From NCBI RefSeq assembly GCF_016648105.1, contig NZ_JACVVE010000002.1, forward strand, positions 62,001 to 126,000: 64,000 nucleotides of DNA. Direction: 5' to 3'. Made by a program: the position numbers and the translations under genes. Origin of the DNA: Pseudomonas sp. S31 (GTDB lineage: Bacteria > Pseudomonadota > Gammaproteobacteria > Pseudomonadales > Pseudomonadaceae). Position 1 is the first letter of the stretch, and each line of letters begins with the position of its first letter. Below, in pieces: positions 1 to 10,891 of the stretch. The notes below the pieces were generated by a model. It worked only from the letters and a program-made list of their open reading frames with translations. It searched no databases and was not told the origin of the DNA.

Positions 1-1111
1 CACCGGCCAGCAGCTTGGCGCCGTCCTTGTGACCGGCGTCGATGTACGACAGCACGGTGTTCATCTGCTGGGTATCGACCAGCGCGCCGACGGTGGTCTG
101 CGGGTCCAGCGGGTTGCCTGGCTTCCAGCCCTTGAGGGCCTCGACCACCATGGGCAGGAATTTGTCCTTGATCGAGCGCTCGACCAGCAGGCGCGAACCT
201 GCGGTGCAGACCTCGCCCTGGTTGAAGGCGATGGCGCTGGCGGCGGCTTCGGCGGCGGCTTGCAGGTCCGGAGCGTCGGCGAAGACGATGTTCGGGCTCT
301 TGCCGCCGGCTTCCAGCCAGATGCGCTTCATGTTCGATTCGCCCGCGTAGACCATCAACTGCTTGGCGATCTTGGTCGAGCCGGTGAACACCAGGGTATC
401 GACATCCATGTGCAGGGCCAGGGCCTTGCCCACGGTATGGCCGTAACCTGGCAGCACGTTCAGCACGCCGGCCGGGATGCCGGCCTCGATGGCCAGCTGG
501 GCGATGCGAATGGCGGTCAGCGGCGACTTCTCGGAGGGCTTGAGCACCACCGAGTTGCCGGTGGCCAGGGCCGGGCCGAGCTTCCAGCAGGCCATCAGCA
601 GCGGGAAGTTCCACGGTACGATGGCACCGACCACGCCGACCGGCTCACGGGTAACCAGGCCCAACTGGTCGTGCGGGGTCGGGGCGACTTCGTCGTAGAC
701 CTTGTCGATGGCTTCGGCGGTCCAGTGGATGGCATTGGCCGCGCCTGGGATGTCGATGCTGGACGAGTCGCCGATCGGCTTGCCCATGTCCAGGGTTTCG
801 AGCAGCGCCAGCTCTTCGACGTTCTTGCGCAGCAGGTCGGCGAAACGGATCAGCTTGGCCTTGCGCTTGGCCGGGGCCAACTGCGACCAGGCGCCAGAGT
901 TGAAGGTGGCGCGGGCGTTTTCCACGGCCCGGTTGGCATCGGCCAGGTCGCAGCTGGCGACCTTGGCCAGGAAGCGTCCGTCGACCGGGCTCAGGCAGTC
1001 GAAGGTTTCACCGGATGCGGCATCGGTGTATTCGCCGTTGATGAAGGCGCGACCTTCGATCTTCAGTTGCTGGGCACGTTGTTCCCAGTCCGCACGAGTC
1101 AGGGTGGTCAT
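1..1111 (-). CDS. kauB: NAD(P)-dependent aldehyde dehydrogenase, 3' end cut by window edge
   Basis: Aldehyde dehydrogenase superfamily enzyme that oxidises an aldehyde to an acid with NAD(P). About 370 residues are visible; the family is near 497, so roughly the last 127 lie outside the window. The start is the ATG at 1111, preceded by a strong AGGAGG. The catalytic residues are present: the general base Glu at about residue 267 (LEAGGKSPN) and the nucleophile Cys302 in FNQGEVCTAG. The closest relatives I recognise are KauB/PuuC enzymes acting on 4-guanidinobutyraldehyde or gamma-glutamyl-aminobutyraldehyde in arginine and polyamine breakdown; the cupin-rpmG-rpmB neighbourhood matches the P. 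aeruginosa kauB region. Substrate is inferred. An A-rich near-Crc motif lies just upstream of the RBS. Confidence 0.85.
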   Translation of the reverse strand, partial: MTTLTRADWEQRAQQLKIEGRAFINGEYTDAASGETFDCLSPVDGRFLAKVASCDLADANRAVENARATFNSGAWSQLAPAKRKAKLIRFADLLRKNVEELALLETLDMGKPIGDSSSIDIPGAANAIHWTAEAIDKVYDEVAPTPHDQLGLVTREPVGVVGAIVPWNFPLLMACWKLGPALATGNSVVLKPSEKSPLTAIRIAQLAIEAGIPAGVLNVLPGYGHTVGKALALHMDVDTLVFTGSTKIAKQLMVYAGESNMKRIWLEAGGKSPNIVFADAPDLQAAAEAAASAIAFNQGEVCTAGSRLLVERSIKDKFLPMVVEALKGWKPGNPLDPQTTVGALVDTQQMNTVLSYIDAGHKDGAKLLAG

Positions 1112-1123
1112 ACGAAACTCCTC

Positions 1124-1132
1124 CTCTTGTTT
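1124..1132 (-). promoter_or_regulatory. Candidate Hfq/Crc A-rich motif before kauB
   Basis: Read on the minus strand, AAACAAGAG directly precedes the GGAGG ribosome-binding site of the aldehyde dehydrogenase. It matches seven of eight positions of the AANAANAA catabolite-activity motif bound by Hfq with Crc in pseudomonads. The last base mismatches, so this is a weaker candidate than the two exact matches in this window. Confidence 0.35.
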
Positions 1133-1286
1133 AGGTGCAACGCCGCACTGAGGACTCACTGGCGTTGTCAGAATTCTGGCCGGGCGACGAGCGCACACTG
1201 GCAACCGTTACCCTAAACCAGCCAGTGTAAACTATCAATATATTTGACACGAAAGGCCCAAAAGCCTACTGATGTTCATTTTATTA

Positions 1287-1294
1287 AACAATAA
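1287..1294 (+). promoter_or_regulatory. Hfq/Crc A-rich motif (AACAATAA) before the cupin gene
   Basis: AACAATAA is an exact match to the AANAANAA catabolite-activity motif and abuts the CAGGAG ribosome-binding site of the cupin gene, the position where Hfq/Crc blocks translation in known Pseudomonas targets. Motif and position are seen; repression is inferred. Confidence 0.6.
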
Positions 1295-1307
1295 CAGGAG
1301 CCGCACC

Positions 1308-1667
1308 ATGAGCATTGCCAGCATCGTCGATTTCGCCCAGGCCCAGACCCAGGTCGAACGCTACCGCCCTGCAGCAGAAAAAATCCTCAAGGGCGAGCCG
1401 GACCAGGCCGTCTACAACCACTACTCAAGCCCTTGCGCGCAGTTCGCCGCCGGCGTGTGGGAAGGCGCCGTGGGGCAATGGACAGTGAACTACACCGAGC
1501 ACGAGTACTGCGAGATCGTCCAGGGCGTTTCGGTGCTGCGTGACCAGGAAGGTAACGCCAAGACGTTGCGCGCCGGTGACCGTTTCGTCATCCCGGCCGG
1601 TTTCAAGGGCACCTGGGAGGTGCTGGAGCCGTGCCGCAAGATCTATGTGATGTTCGAGCAGAAGTGA
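1308..1667 (+). CDS. Small cupin-domain protein
   Basis: Single cupin domain protein of 119 aa. The ATG at 1308 is chosen over an in-frame ATG at 1272 because AGGAG sits 7 nt upstream. The conserved beta-barrel motifs are visible: WTVNYTEHEYCEIVQGVSV (cupin motif 1 with potential metal ligands) and LRAGDRFVIPAGFKGTWEV (motif 2). Such small proteins, once DUF861, are often encoded next to polyamine or aminobutyrate genes, which fits the divergent KauB-like dehydrogenase. No enzymatic activity can be assigned from sequence. Divergent to the dehydrogenase with about 196 bp between start codons, enough for two promoters. Confidence 0.85.
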   Translation: MSIASIVDFAQAQTQVERYRPAAEKILKGEPDQAVYNHYSSPCAQFAAGVWEGAVGQWTVNYTEHEYCEIVQGVSVLRDQEGNAKTLRAGDRFVIPAGFKGTWEVLEPCRKIYVMFEQK

Positions 1668-1679
1668 TTCTGCAGGCAT

Positions 1680-1714
1680 AAAAAAACCCGCGTCCTTGCG
1701 GATGCGGGTTTTTT
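1680..1714. terminator. Bidirectional Rho-independent terminator
   Basis: An 8-bp stem (1687-1694 with 1701-1708, one G-U pair) is flanked by seven A on the left and six T on the right. It lies between convergent cupin and rpmG and can end transcription from both sides. Confidence 0.85.
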
Positions 1715-1729
1715 CAGGTCGCCGATCAA

Positions 1730-1885
1730 TTACTTGATCTTGGCTTCCTTGTACACCACGTGCTTGCGAACAACCGGATCGTATTTCTTGATCTCGATTT
1801 TGTCCGGAGTGGTGCGCTTGTTCTTGTCGGTGGTGTAGAAGTGGCCGGTACCGGCACTCGAAACCAGACGGATCAATTCACGCAT
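1730..1885 (-). CDS. rpmG: 50S ribosomal protein L33
   Basis: Ribosomal protein L33, 51 aa, beginning [19 protein letters not shown] and ending with the basic tail EAKIK; the whole family length is present. It binds 23S rRNA near the E site of the large subunit. This form lacks the CxxC pairs of the zinc-binding L33 paralogue, so it is the zinc-independent type. It follows rpmB by 11 bp and is co-transcribed with it, the standard rpmB-rpmG pair; a bidirectional terminator lies just after its stop. Confidence 0.97.
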   Translation of the reverse strand: MRELIRLVSSAGTGHFYTTDKNKRTTPDKIEIKKYDPVVRKHVVYKEAKIK

Positions 1886-1896
1886 GATGTTCTCCC

Positions 1897-2133
1897 TTAA
1901 ACCTTGGCGCCAGCTTTACGGATGTCAACCAGAACGGCGTCGATGCCGCGCTTGTCGATGATACGCATGCCTTTGGCGGAAACGCGCAGACGCACGAAAC
2001 GCTTCTCGGACTCAACCCAGAAACGGTGGTGCTGCAGGTTCGGCAGGAAACGACGACGGGTTTTGTTGTTTGCGTGGGAAATGTTGTTCCCGGTTACTGG
2101 ACCCTTACCAGTAACTTGACAGACTCTCGACAT
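1897..2133 (-). CDS. rpmB: 50S ribosomal protein L28
   Basis: Ribosomal protein L28, 78 aa, full length. It starts [19 protein letters not shown], the diagnostic L28 N-terminus, and continues with the basic [12 protein letters not shown] segment. It is a large-subunit protein needed for 70S assembly. First gene of the rpmB-rpmG operon. A candidate sigma70 promoter lies about 150 bp upstream, giving a fairly long leader. Confidence 0.98.
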   Translation of the reverse strand: MSRVCQVTGKGPVTGNNISHANNKTRRRFLPNLQHHRFWVESEKRFVRLRVSAKGMRIIDKRGIDAVLVDIRKAGAKV

Positions 2134-2518
2134 GACTCAGCCCTCTAAAACCACATGCCCAACCCGGCATGGGTTGGCCGCTTAATCTCTCAGTCTTTGG
2201 CGCCAGGCGCCGTGATTCTGGAGGTCTTATCGACCGGATCCGCTGATGCGACAGGCCGAGCCCCTAGAAAAGAGCGCTGCTTTATACCAGAAAGACTCGG
2301 CTGCAACAACATGTCGTGATATTACACGTCGTCATTCCCGGCCCCTCGCCTCCCGGCTAAAACGCGCCGCCCAGCATAGCGGCAGGTCTTGGCGTGAGTC
2401 GACCACTCGTCGCTGGTTTTGTAAAAAAGGGTGTGGTCATTTGCCGATGGTCACACTAGGGTAGGACGTTTCCAGTCTGCACCGGTCAGATAGGTCACTG
2501 ACCCACCAAGGAGCTCCG
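2134..2518. other. 385-bp intergenic region between divergent rpmB and peptide-binding gene
   Basis: No ORF here looks like a real gene. The left half carries the rpmB leader and its candidate promoter. The right half (2440-2518) should hold the promoter of the peptide-binding protein; TTGCCG near 2441 and a GGTCA repeat near 2485-2500 are visible but not convincing. AAGGAG just before the start at 2519 is a good ribosome-binding site. Confidence 0.5.
2281..2309 (-). promoter_or_regulatory. Candidate sigma70 promoter of rpmB-rpmG
   Basis: On the minus strand TTGTTG (-35, 2304-2309) and TATAAA (-10, 2281-2286) are separated by exactly 17 bp. It points toward rpmB, about 150 bp from its start codon. 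Confidence 0.5.
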
Positions 2519-4108
2519 ATGCGCGCCGCCGCCCTTTCCTTATTGTTCACCTCGCTGCTCGCCACCGGCATCGCCCAAGCCGCCCCCCTGAGCGTGTGCA
2601 GCGAAGCCAGCCCCGAAGGCTTCGACGTGGTCCAGTACAACTCGCTGACCACCACCAACGCCTCGGCGGATGTGCTGATGAACCGCCTGGTCGAGTTCGA
2701 CGCCGCCCAGGGCAAGGTGGTGCCGAGCCTGGCGCAGAGCTGGAGCGTCTCGGCCGACGGCCTGACCTATGACTTCAAGCTGCGCGACGGGGTGAAGTTT
2801 CACACCACGGCCTACTTCAAGCCCACCCGCGAGCTGAATGCCGACGACGTGCTGTTCAGCTTCCAGCGCATGCTCTACCCGGCCCATGCCTGGCACAAGA
2901 CCGCACCGGGTGGCTATCCGCACGCCCAGTCGCTGCAGCTGGGCAGCCTGATCAAGGCCATCGAGGCACCCGACCCGCAGACCGTGCGCTTCACCCTCAG
3001 CCATGCCGATGCCACCTTCCTTGCCACCCTGAGCATGGGCTTCGCCTCGATCTACTCGGCCGAGTACGCCGACCAGTTGCTCAAGGCCGGCACGCCGGAA
3101 AAACTCAACAGCCAGCCGGTCGGCACCGGCCCGTTCGTCTTCCAGCGCTTCCAGAAGGACGCCGTGGTGCGCTATCGCGCCAACCCCGACTACTTCGCCG
3201 GCAAGCCTGCGGTCGACCCGCTGATCTTCGCCATCACCCCCGACGCCAACGTGCGCCTGCAGAAGCTCAAGCGCAGCGAATGCCAGGTGGCCCTGTCGCC
3301 CAAGCCGCTGGACATCGCCGAGGCTGGCAAGGACAGCAACCTGCAGGTGGCCGAGACTCCGGCCTTCATGACCGCTTTCGTCGCCATCAACAGCGAACAC
3401 CCGCCGCTGGACAAACCCGAGGTGCGCCAGGCGATCAACCTCGCCTTCGACAAGCAGGCCTACCTCAAGGCCGTGTTCGAAGGTACCGGCACCGCGGCGA
3501 ACGGGCCGTACCCGGCCAACACCTGGAGCTACGCCAAGGACCTGCCGGGCTACCCACTGGACCCAGCCAAGGCCAAGGCCCTGCTGGCCAAGGCCGGCCT
3601 TGCCGAAGGCTTCAGCACGACGATCTGGACCCGCCCGTCGGGCAGCCTGCTCAACCCCAACCCAAGCCTGGGCGCGCAGATGCTCCAGGCCGACCTGGCC
3701 AAGATCGGCATCAAGGCCGAGATCCGCGTGATCGAATGGGGCGAGCTGATCCGCCGCGCCAAGGCCGGCGAGCATGACCTGCTGTTCATGGGCTGGGCCG
3801 GCGACAACGGCGACCCGGACAACTTCCTCAGCCCGCAGTTTTCCTGCGCGGCGGTGAAGTCGGGGACCAACTTCGCACGCTTCTGCGACAGCCGCCTGGA
3901 CCAACTGATCAGCGCCGGGCGCACCACCAACGACCAGAGCGTGCGCAGCCGGCTGTACCAGCAGGCGCAGACCCTGATCCAGCAGCAGGCGCTGTGGGTG
4001 CCGCTGGCCCACCCGACGGCGGCGACACTGCTGCGCAAGGGTGTCGAGGGGTATCAGGTGAGCCCGTTCGGGCGATTGGATTTCAGCAAGGTGTCGGTGA
4101 GCCGCTGA
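2519..4108 (+). CDS. Peptide ABC transporter substrate-binding protein (DppA/OppA family)
   Basis: Periplasmic solute-binding protein, family 5, 529 aa, normal family length. A Sec signal peptide ends near residue 22 (TGIAQA-AP). The mature part has the family signature region (NRLVEFD...VPSLAQSWSVSADG) and the C-terminal lobe motif (MGWAGDNGDPDNFLSPQFSC). It binds di- or oligopeptides for import. No permease or ATPase gene is adjacent, so it must use a transporter encoded elsewhere; the matching P. aeruginosa gene beside radC/rpmB is one of several dppA-like binding proteins. Ligand is not predictable. Ends at a REP pair. Confidence 0.9.
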   Translation: MRAAALSLLFTSLLATGIAQAAPLSVCSEASPEGFDVVQYNSLTTTNASADVLMNRLVEFDAAQGKVVPSLAQSWSVSADGLTYDFKLRDGVKFHTTAYFKPTRELNADDVLFSFQRMLYPAHAWHKTAPGGYPHAQSLQLGSLIKAIEAPDPQTVRFTLSHADATFLATLSMGFASIYSAEYADQLLKAGTPEKLNSQPVGTGPFVFQRFQKDAVVRYRANPDYFAGKPAVDPLIFAITPDANVRLQKLKRSECQVALSPKPLDIAEAGKDSNLQVAETPAFMTAFVAINSEHPPLDKPEVRQAINLAFDKQAYLKAVFEGTGTAANGPYPANTWSYAKDLPGYPLDPAKAKALLAKAGLAEGFSTTIWTRPSGSLLNPNPSLGAQMLQADLAKIGIKAEIRVIEWGELIRRAKAGEHDLLFMGWAGDNGDPDNFLSPQFSCAAVKSGTNFARFCDSRLDQLISAGRTTNDQSVRSRLYQQAQTLIQQQALWVPLAHPTAATLLRKGVEGYQVSPFGRLDFSKVSVSR

Positions 4109-4115
4109 GCGTGCA

Positions 4116-4194
4116 CTGGCCTCTTCGCGGGTAAACCCGCTCCTACAGGGGCTTGAATTGCCTGTAGGAGCGGGCTTACTCGCGAAGAAGCCAG
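4116..4194. repeat. REP pair (inverted)
   Basis: Two head-to-head copies of the P. putida-type REP (gcgggtaaacccgctcctacagg and its inverse), bounded by ctggc/gccag, between convergent genes. The whole unit can fold into one long hairpin. Confidence 0.9.
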
Positions 4195-4203
4195 CACAGA
4201 TTC

Positions 4204-4884
4204 TCAGGCCACAACCCACCCCCGCTCGACCATCGACAGCGGCTCCCCATCGCCAACGATGATGTGATCGAGCACCCGCACATCGATCAACGCCAACCCC
4301 CGCTTCAACGACACGGTCAGGTGCACGTCATCCTGGCTCGGCTCGCTGTTGCCCGAGGGATGGTTGTGGCACAGGATCAGCGCCGCTGCGTTGTGCTGCA
4401 ACGCCCGCCGTACCACCTCCCGAGGGTAGACGCTCGCCCGGTCGATCGTCCCCCTGAACAGGATCTCGAACGCCAGCGGCCTGTGCTTGGTATCCAGGAA
4501 CAGGCAGCCGAATACCTCGCTCACCTCATGCCGGAGCATGGCTTTCAGATAGCTACGCACTGCTGCCGGGCTGTCCATGGCCGATTCACGCGCGATGGCC
4601 GTGGCCAGGTGCCTGCGCCCGATCTCCAGCATTGCCTGCAACTGGCTGTACCTCACAGGCCCCAGGCCGAGCTCGCCAACGAAGGCCTCGCGATCAGCCT
4701 CCAGCAACTGACGTAAACCACCGAACTTCACCAGCAGCCCTCGTGCCAGCTCCACGACATTGCGCCCGCGCACGCCCGAACCGAGAAACACGGCCAACAG
4801 TTCCGCGTCGGTCAGGCTCCCAGCCCCGCGCTGCAGCAACTTCTCCCTCGGCCGCTCATCCGCCGGCCATTCCCTGATGTTCAT
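4204..4884 (-). CDS. radC: RadC/YicR family JAB-domain protein
   Basis: RadC family protein, 226 aa. The start at 4884 ([15 protein letters not shown]) is chosen over an upstream in-frame ATG because the family begins there and AGGGAG precedes it. An N-terminal helix-hairpin-helix region ([18 protein letters not shown]) is followed by a C-terminal JAMM/MPN+ domain with metal motif [15 protein letters not shown] (H-x-H-P...S...D). The historical DNA-repair role in E. coli has been withdrawn, so the true function is unclear; it may be a metal-dependent nuclease or peptidase. Divergent from coaBC, as in most Pseudomonas. Confidence 0.95.
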   Translation of the reverse strand: MNIREWPADERPREKLLQRGAGSLTDAELLAVFLGSGVRGRNVVELARGLLVKFGGLRQLLEADREAFVGELGLGPVRYSQLQAMLEIGRRHLATAIARESAMDSPAAVRSYLKAMLRHEVSEVFGCLFLDTKHRPLAFEILFRGTIDRASVYPREVVRRALQHNAAALILCHNHPSGNSEPSQDDVHLTVSLKRGLALIDVRVLDHIIVGDGEPLSMVERGWVVA

Positions 4885-5012
4885 CCCTGCTCCCTGCCCT
4901 AGCTGCGGCCCGTTTCGGCCCTGTGTTAATCTATTTCGCCTCGTACATGCGACTTTCCGCCGCAGGCAATTGTGAAGGTCGCGGCCCGCTCTCACTGGAA
5001 AAAGGCAAGCCT

Positions 5013-6224
5013 ATGCAGCGGCTGTATCGCAAGCGCATCGTTCTCGGCGTGGGGGGTGGCATTGCCGCCTACAAGAGCGCCGAGCTGATCCGCCGACTCC
5101 TCGAGCACGGCGCGCAGGTGCGCGTCGTCATGACCCGCGGGGGTGCCGAGTTCATCACTCCGCTGACCCTGCAGGCGCTGTCCGGCCACCCGGTGCACAT
5201 GGACCTGCTCGACCCTGCCGCCGAAGCGGCCATGGGCCATATCGAACTGGCCAAGTGGGCCGACCTGGTACTCATCGCCCCCGCCACCGCCGACCTCATG
5301 GCGCGCCTGGCCCAGGGCATGGCCGACGACCTGCTGACCACCCTGGTACTGGCCACCGACGCCACCGTGGCCGTGGCCCCAGCGATGAACCAGGCAATGT
5401 GGCGCGACCCGGCCACCCAGGCCAACCTCGACCTCCTGAAAAGCCGTGGCATCCAGGTGTTCGGCCCGGCCTCCGGCAGCCAGGCCTGCGGCGACGTGGG
5501 CCTGGGCCGCATGCTCGAAGCCACCGACCTGGCCTGGTGCGCCGCCGAAAGCTTCAAGCGCCAGGCGCTGACCGGCAAGCACGTGCTGATCACTGCCGGC
5601 CCGACTCAGGAAAACATCGACCCGGTGCGCTACATCACCAATCATAGCTCCGGGAAGATGGGCTTCGCCCTGGCCGAGGCGGCCGCCGAGGCCGGTGCCC
5701 GGGTGACCCTGGTGACCGGCCCCGTGCACCTGGCGACCCCCGACCGGGTCAACCGCATCGACGTGGTCAGCGCGCGGGACATGCTCGCGGCCTGCGAAGC
5801 GGCCATGCCATGCGACCTGTTCATCGCCTCGGCAGCGGTCGCAGACTACCGCCCAGAGGTGGTCGCCCCGCAAAAGCTCAAGAAAGACCCTACGACGGGC
5901 GACGGCATGTTGCTGCAGATGGTGCGCAATCCCGATATCCTTGCCACCCTCGCTGGTCGTGCCGACCGCCCGTTCAGCGTCGGCTTCGCCGCCGAGACCG
6001 AACACTTGCTCGATTACGCCACGCGCAAGCTCAAGGACAAGAACCTCGACCTGATCGTCGCCAATGATGTTGCCAACCCCAGCATCGGCTTCAACAGCGA
6101 GGAAAACGCCCTGACCGTGATCGACCGCCAGCAGCACCAGACCCTCTTCGCGCAGACCAGCAAGGGCAAGATCGCCCGGCAACTGGTCGCCTTCATCGCC
6201 GAACGGCTCAACCAGGTTCAATAG
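5013..6224 (+). CDS. coaBC: Bifunctional phosphopantothenoylcysteine decarboxylase/phosphopantothenate-cysteine ligase
   Basis: CoaBC (Dfp), 403 aa. It carries out two successive steps of coenzyme A synthesis: ligation of cysteine to 4'-phosphopantothenate, then FMN-dependent decarboxylation. The N-terminal CoaC half shows [14 protein letters not shown], the active-site His in [11 protein letters not shown] and PAMNQAMW. The C-terminal CoaB half shows [22 protein letters not shown] and the KLKK region. The start at 5013 is taken because the longer frame to 4923 lacks family similarity and an SD. It is four bases from dut; co-transcribed. Confidence 0.97.
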   Translation: MQRLYRKRIVLGVGGGIAAYKSAELIRRLLEHGAQVRVVMTRGGAEFITPLTLQALSGHPVHMDLLDPAAEAAMGHIELAKWADLVLIAPATADLMARLAQGMADDLLTTLVLATDATVAVAPAMNQAMWRDPATQANLDLLKSRGIQVFGPASGSQACGDVGLGRMLEATDLAWCAAESFKRQALTGKHVLITAGPTQENIDPVRYITNHSSGKMGFALAEAAAEAGARVTLVTGPVHLATPDRVNRIDVVSARDMLAACEAAMPCDLFIASAAVADYRPEVVAPQKLKKDPTTGDGMLLQMVRNPDILATLAGRADRPFSVGFAAETEHLLDYATRKLKDKNLDLIVANDVANPSIGFNSEENALTVIDRQQHQTLFAQTSKGKIARQLVAFIAERLNQVQ

Positions 6225-6228
6225 TTAC

Positions 6229-6684
6229 ATGCACGCTCTTCAAGCCAAGATCCGCGACCCGCGCCTGGGTACCGAATTCCCCCTGCCGCACTACGCCACC
6301 CCAGGCTCCGCTGGCCTCGACCTGCGCGCCATGCTGAAAGAGGACACCGTCCTCGAACCGGGCCAGACCCTGCTGATCCCCACCGGCCTGTCGATCTACA
6401 TCGGCGACCCTGGCCTGGCGGCGCTGATCCTGCCGCGCTCGGGCCTCGGTCACAAACACGGCATCGTGCTCGGCAACCTGGTCGGCCTGATCGACTCGGA
6501 CTACCAGGGCGAGCTGATGGTGTCGTGCTGGAACCGCGGCAATACACCGTTCACCATCGCCATCGGCGAGCGCATCGCGCAACTGGTGCTGGTGCCTGTG
6601 GTGCAAGCGCATTTCGACATCGTCGAGCAGTTCGACGAGAGCCAGCGCGGCACCGGCGGCTTCGGTCACTCCGGCAGCCACTGA
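6229..6684 (+). CDS. dut: dUTP diphosphatase
   Basis: Trimeric dUTPase, 151 aa, normal length. It hydrolyses dUTP to dUMP and pyrophosphate, keeping uracil out of DNA and feeding dTMP synthesis. Conserved motifs: [11 protein letters not shown] (motif 1), [15 protein letters not shown] (motif 2 and start of 3), [11 protein letters not shown] (motif 3, with the catalytic Asp) and the C-terminal [10 protein letters not shown] (motif 5). Four bases separate it from coaBC, the usual coaBC-dut-algC order. Confidence 0.97.
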   Translation: MHALQAKIRDPRLGTEFPLPHYATPGSAGLDLRAMLKEDTVLEPGQTLLIPTGLSIYIGDPGLAALILPRSGLGHKHGIVLGNLVGLIDSDYQGELMVSCWNRGNTPFTIAIGERIAQLVLVPVVQAHFDIVEQFDESQRGTGGFGHSGSH

Positions 6685-6798
6685 GCCGATCCAGCGACCG
6701 TTGGGGCCATGGATGGCGAACTCTCTGGCGAAACCATCGTCCAACCGTCCAGTTTGCGCCTGCCCAGACAGCCTTTGACTAATGGAGCTCCCCCAGAG

Positions 6799-9133
<2,335 letters not shown>

Positions 9134-9147
9134 TCCTCAGCGCTGTA

Positions 9148-9179
9148 CCTGTAGGAGCGGGTTTACCCGCGAAAGGGCC
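9148..9179 (+). repeat. Single REP element
   Basis: One copy of the REP core (cctgtaggagcgggtttac then ccgcgaaagggcc) just after argB. Confidence 0.85.
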
Positions 9180-9193
9180 GTAACAGGCGACAC

Positions 9194-9230
9194 AAAAAAG
9201 GCGACTTTCTCACGAAAGTCGCCTTTTTCA
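9194..9230. terminator. Bidirectional Rho-independent terminator argB/pyrE
   Basis: Stem aaggcgactttc / gaaagtcgcctt with a short loop (tcac), flanked by an A run on the left and a T run on the right, between convergent argB and pyrE. Confidence 0.92.
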
Positions 9231-9244
9231 TTACCGAGCCAGGA

Positions 9245-9886
9245 TCAGATCCCGTACTGCGCCCGATACGCCTCCACAGCCGGCAGATGCTGCTTGAGCT
9301 GCGGGTCATCGGCCAGGAACTCCAGCACCTGGGTCAGCGAAACGATGCTGACCACTGGAATGCCGAAGTCGCGCTCCACTTCCTGGATCGCCGACAGCTC
9401 GCCATTGCCACGCTCCTCGCGGTTCAGCGCGATCAACACGCCAGCGGCCTTGGCCTGCTGGGCGTTGATGATCTGCATGACCTCGCGGATGGCGGTGCCA
9501 GCGGTGATCACGTCGTCGATGATCAGCACCTCACCGGCCAGCGGGGCGCCGACCAGGCTGCCGCCTTCGCCGTGATCCTTGGCTTCCTTGCGGTTGAAGC
9601 ACCATGGCACGTCGAGCTGATGCTGCTCGGCCAGGGCCACGGCCGTGGCCGCCGCCAGGGGGATACCCTTGTAGGCCGGGCCGAACAAAACGTCGAAGGG
9701 GATCTTGCTGTCGACGATGGCCGCGGCGTAGCAACGCCCCAGTTGGGCCAGGGCGGAACCTGTGTTGAACAGGCCGGCATTGAAGAAATACGGGCTGGTA
9801 CGCCCCGATTTCAGGGTGAATTCACCGAAACGCAGGACCCCGCGATCGATGGCAAAACGGATAAAGTCGCGCTGATACGGCTGCAT
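9245..9886 (-). CDS. pyrE: Orotate phosphoribosyltransferase
   Basis: PyrE, 213 aa, fifth step of UMP synthesis: orotate plus PRPP gives orotidine 5'-phosphate. The PRPP-binding loop [13 protein letters not shown] is intact, as are [15 protein letters not shown] and [13 protein letters not shown] (mobile loop with Lys). Length is typical. Divergent from crc with 80 bp between start codons, the arrangement conserved across Pseudomonas. A TATGAT hexamer near 9939 on the minus strand could be its -10. Confidence 0.97.
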   Translation of the reverse strand: MQPYQRDFIRFAIDRGVLRFGEFTLKSGRTSPYFFNAGLFNTGSALAQLGRCYAAAIVDSKIPFDVLFGPAYKGIPLAAATAVALAEQHQLDVPWCFNRKEAKDHGEGGSLVGAPLAGEVLIIDDVITAGTAIREVMQIINAQQAKAAGVLIALNREERGNGELSAIQEVERDFGIPVVSIVSLTQVLEFLADDPQLKQHLPAVEAYRAQYGI

Positions 9887-9966
9887 GGAAAGTCCCGGAC
9901 ACCACGGATTTAGCTAAATGGGTTGAGCTCGGGTATCATACACGCACGAGATTTATGGGGCCATTT

Positions 9967-10746
9967 ATGCGGATCATCAGTGTGAACGTGAATGGCATTC
10001 AGGCTGCGGCCGAGCGAGGATTGCTCAGCTGGTTGCAAGCCCAGAATGCCGACGTCATCTGCCTTCAGGATACCCGCGCCTCGGCCTTTGAACTCGACGA
10101 CCCAGCTTTCCAGCTCGATGGCTATTTCCTTTATGCCTGCGACGCGGAGGTACCCGCCCAAGGTGGCGTGGCACTTTACTCGCGCATGCAGCCCAAGGCA
10201 GTCATCACCGGCCTGGGTTTCGAGACAGCCGACCGCTACGGGCGTTATCTGCAAGCAGATTTCGACAAAGTCAGTATTGCCAGCCTGCTGCTGCCTTCGG
10301 GTATGAACGGCGACGAAGACTTGAACCAGAAATTCAAGTTGATGGACGACTTCGCCAAGTACCTGGACAAACAGCGTCGCAAGCGTCGCGAGTACATCTA
10401 TTGCGGCTCGTTCTACGTGGCGCAACAGAAGCTTGACATCAAGAACTGGCGTGACAGCCAGCAGTCGCCGGGCTTCCTGCCGCCGGAGCGCGCCTGGATG
10501 GACGCGATCACCGGCGACATGGGCTACGTGGATGCCTTGCGCGAAGTCAGCCGCGAGGGCGACCAGTACAGCTGGTGGCCAGACAACGAACAGGCCGAGA
10601 TGCTCAACCTGGGCTATCGCTTCGACTACCAGATCCTCACACCGGGCCTGCGTCGCTTCGTGCGCAACGCCCGCCTGCCGCGTCAGCCGCGCTTCTCGCA
10701 ACATGCGCCGCTGATCGTCGACTATGACTGGACGTTGACCATCTAA
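9967..10746 (+). CDS. crc: Catabolite repression control protein Crc
   Basis: Crc, 259 aa, beginning MRIISVNVNGIQAAAERGLL. Four earlier in-frame residues (MGPF) are left out because the family starts at MRI. It has the exonuclease III/AP-endonuclease fold but lost that enzyme's catalytic activity; with Hfq it forms a complex on A-rich mRNA sites and blocks translation of genes for less-preferred carbon and nitrogen sources, controlled by the CrcZ/CrcY RNAs. C-terminal landmarks are DQYSWWPDNEQAEMLNLG and FSQHAPLIVDYDW. Several candidate targets lie in this same window. Confidence 0.97.
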   Translation: MRIISVNVNGIQAAAERGLLSWLQAQNADVICLQDTRASAFELDDPAFQLDGYFLYACDAEVPAQGGVALYSRMQPKAVITGLGFETADRYGRYLQADFDKVSIASLLLPSGMNGDEDLNQKFKLMDDFAKYLDKQRRKRREYIYCGSFYVAQQKLDIKNWRDSQQSPGFLPPERAWMDAITGDMGYVDALREVSREGDQYSWWPDNEQAEMLNLGYRFDYQILTPGLRRFVRNARLPRQPRFSQHAPLIVDYDWTLTI

Positions 10747-10750
10747 CGCC

Positions 10751-10883
10751 ATTGGGGCCGCTTCGCGCCCCATCGCGGCACAAGGCCGCTCCTACAGATT
10801 CCGCGTGAGCCCGTGAATGTTGGCTTGCGCGGTCGGTGTAGGAGCGGCCTTGTGCCGCGAAGGGCCGCAAAGCGGCCCCAATT
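10751..10883. repeat. REP pair with gggccgc-type outer arms
   Basis: Inverted REP pair of the 'gcggcacaaggccgctcctac' variant, bounded by attggggccgc on the left and gcggccccaat on the right. The right arm itself holds the small palindrome gggccgcaaagcggccc. Lies between convergent crc and rph. Confidence 0.9.
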
Positions 10884-10891
10884 GCTATCTA

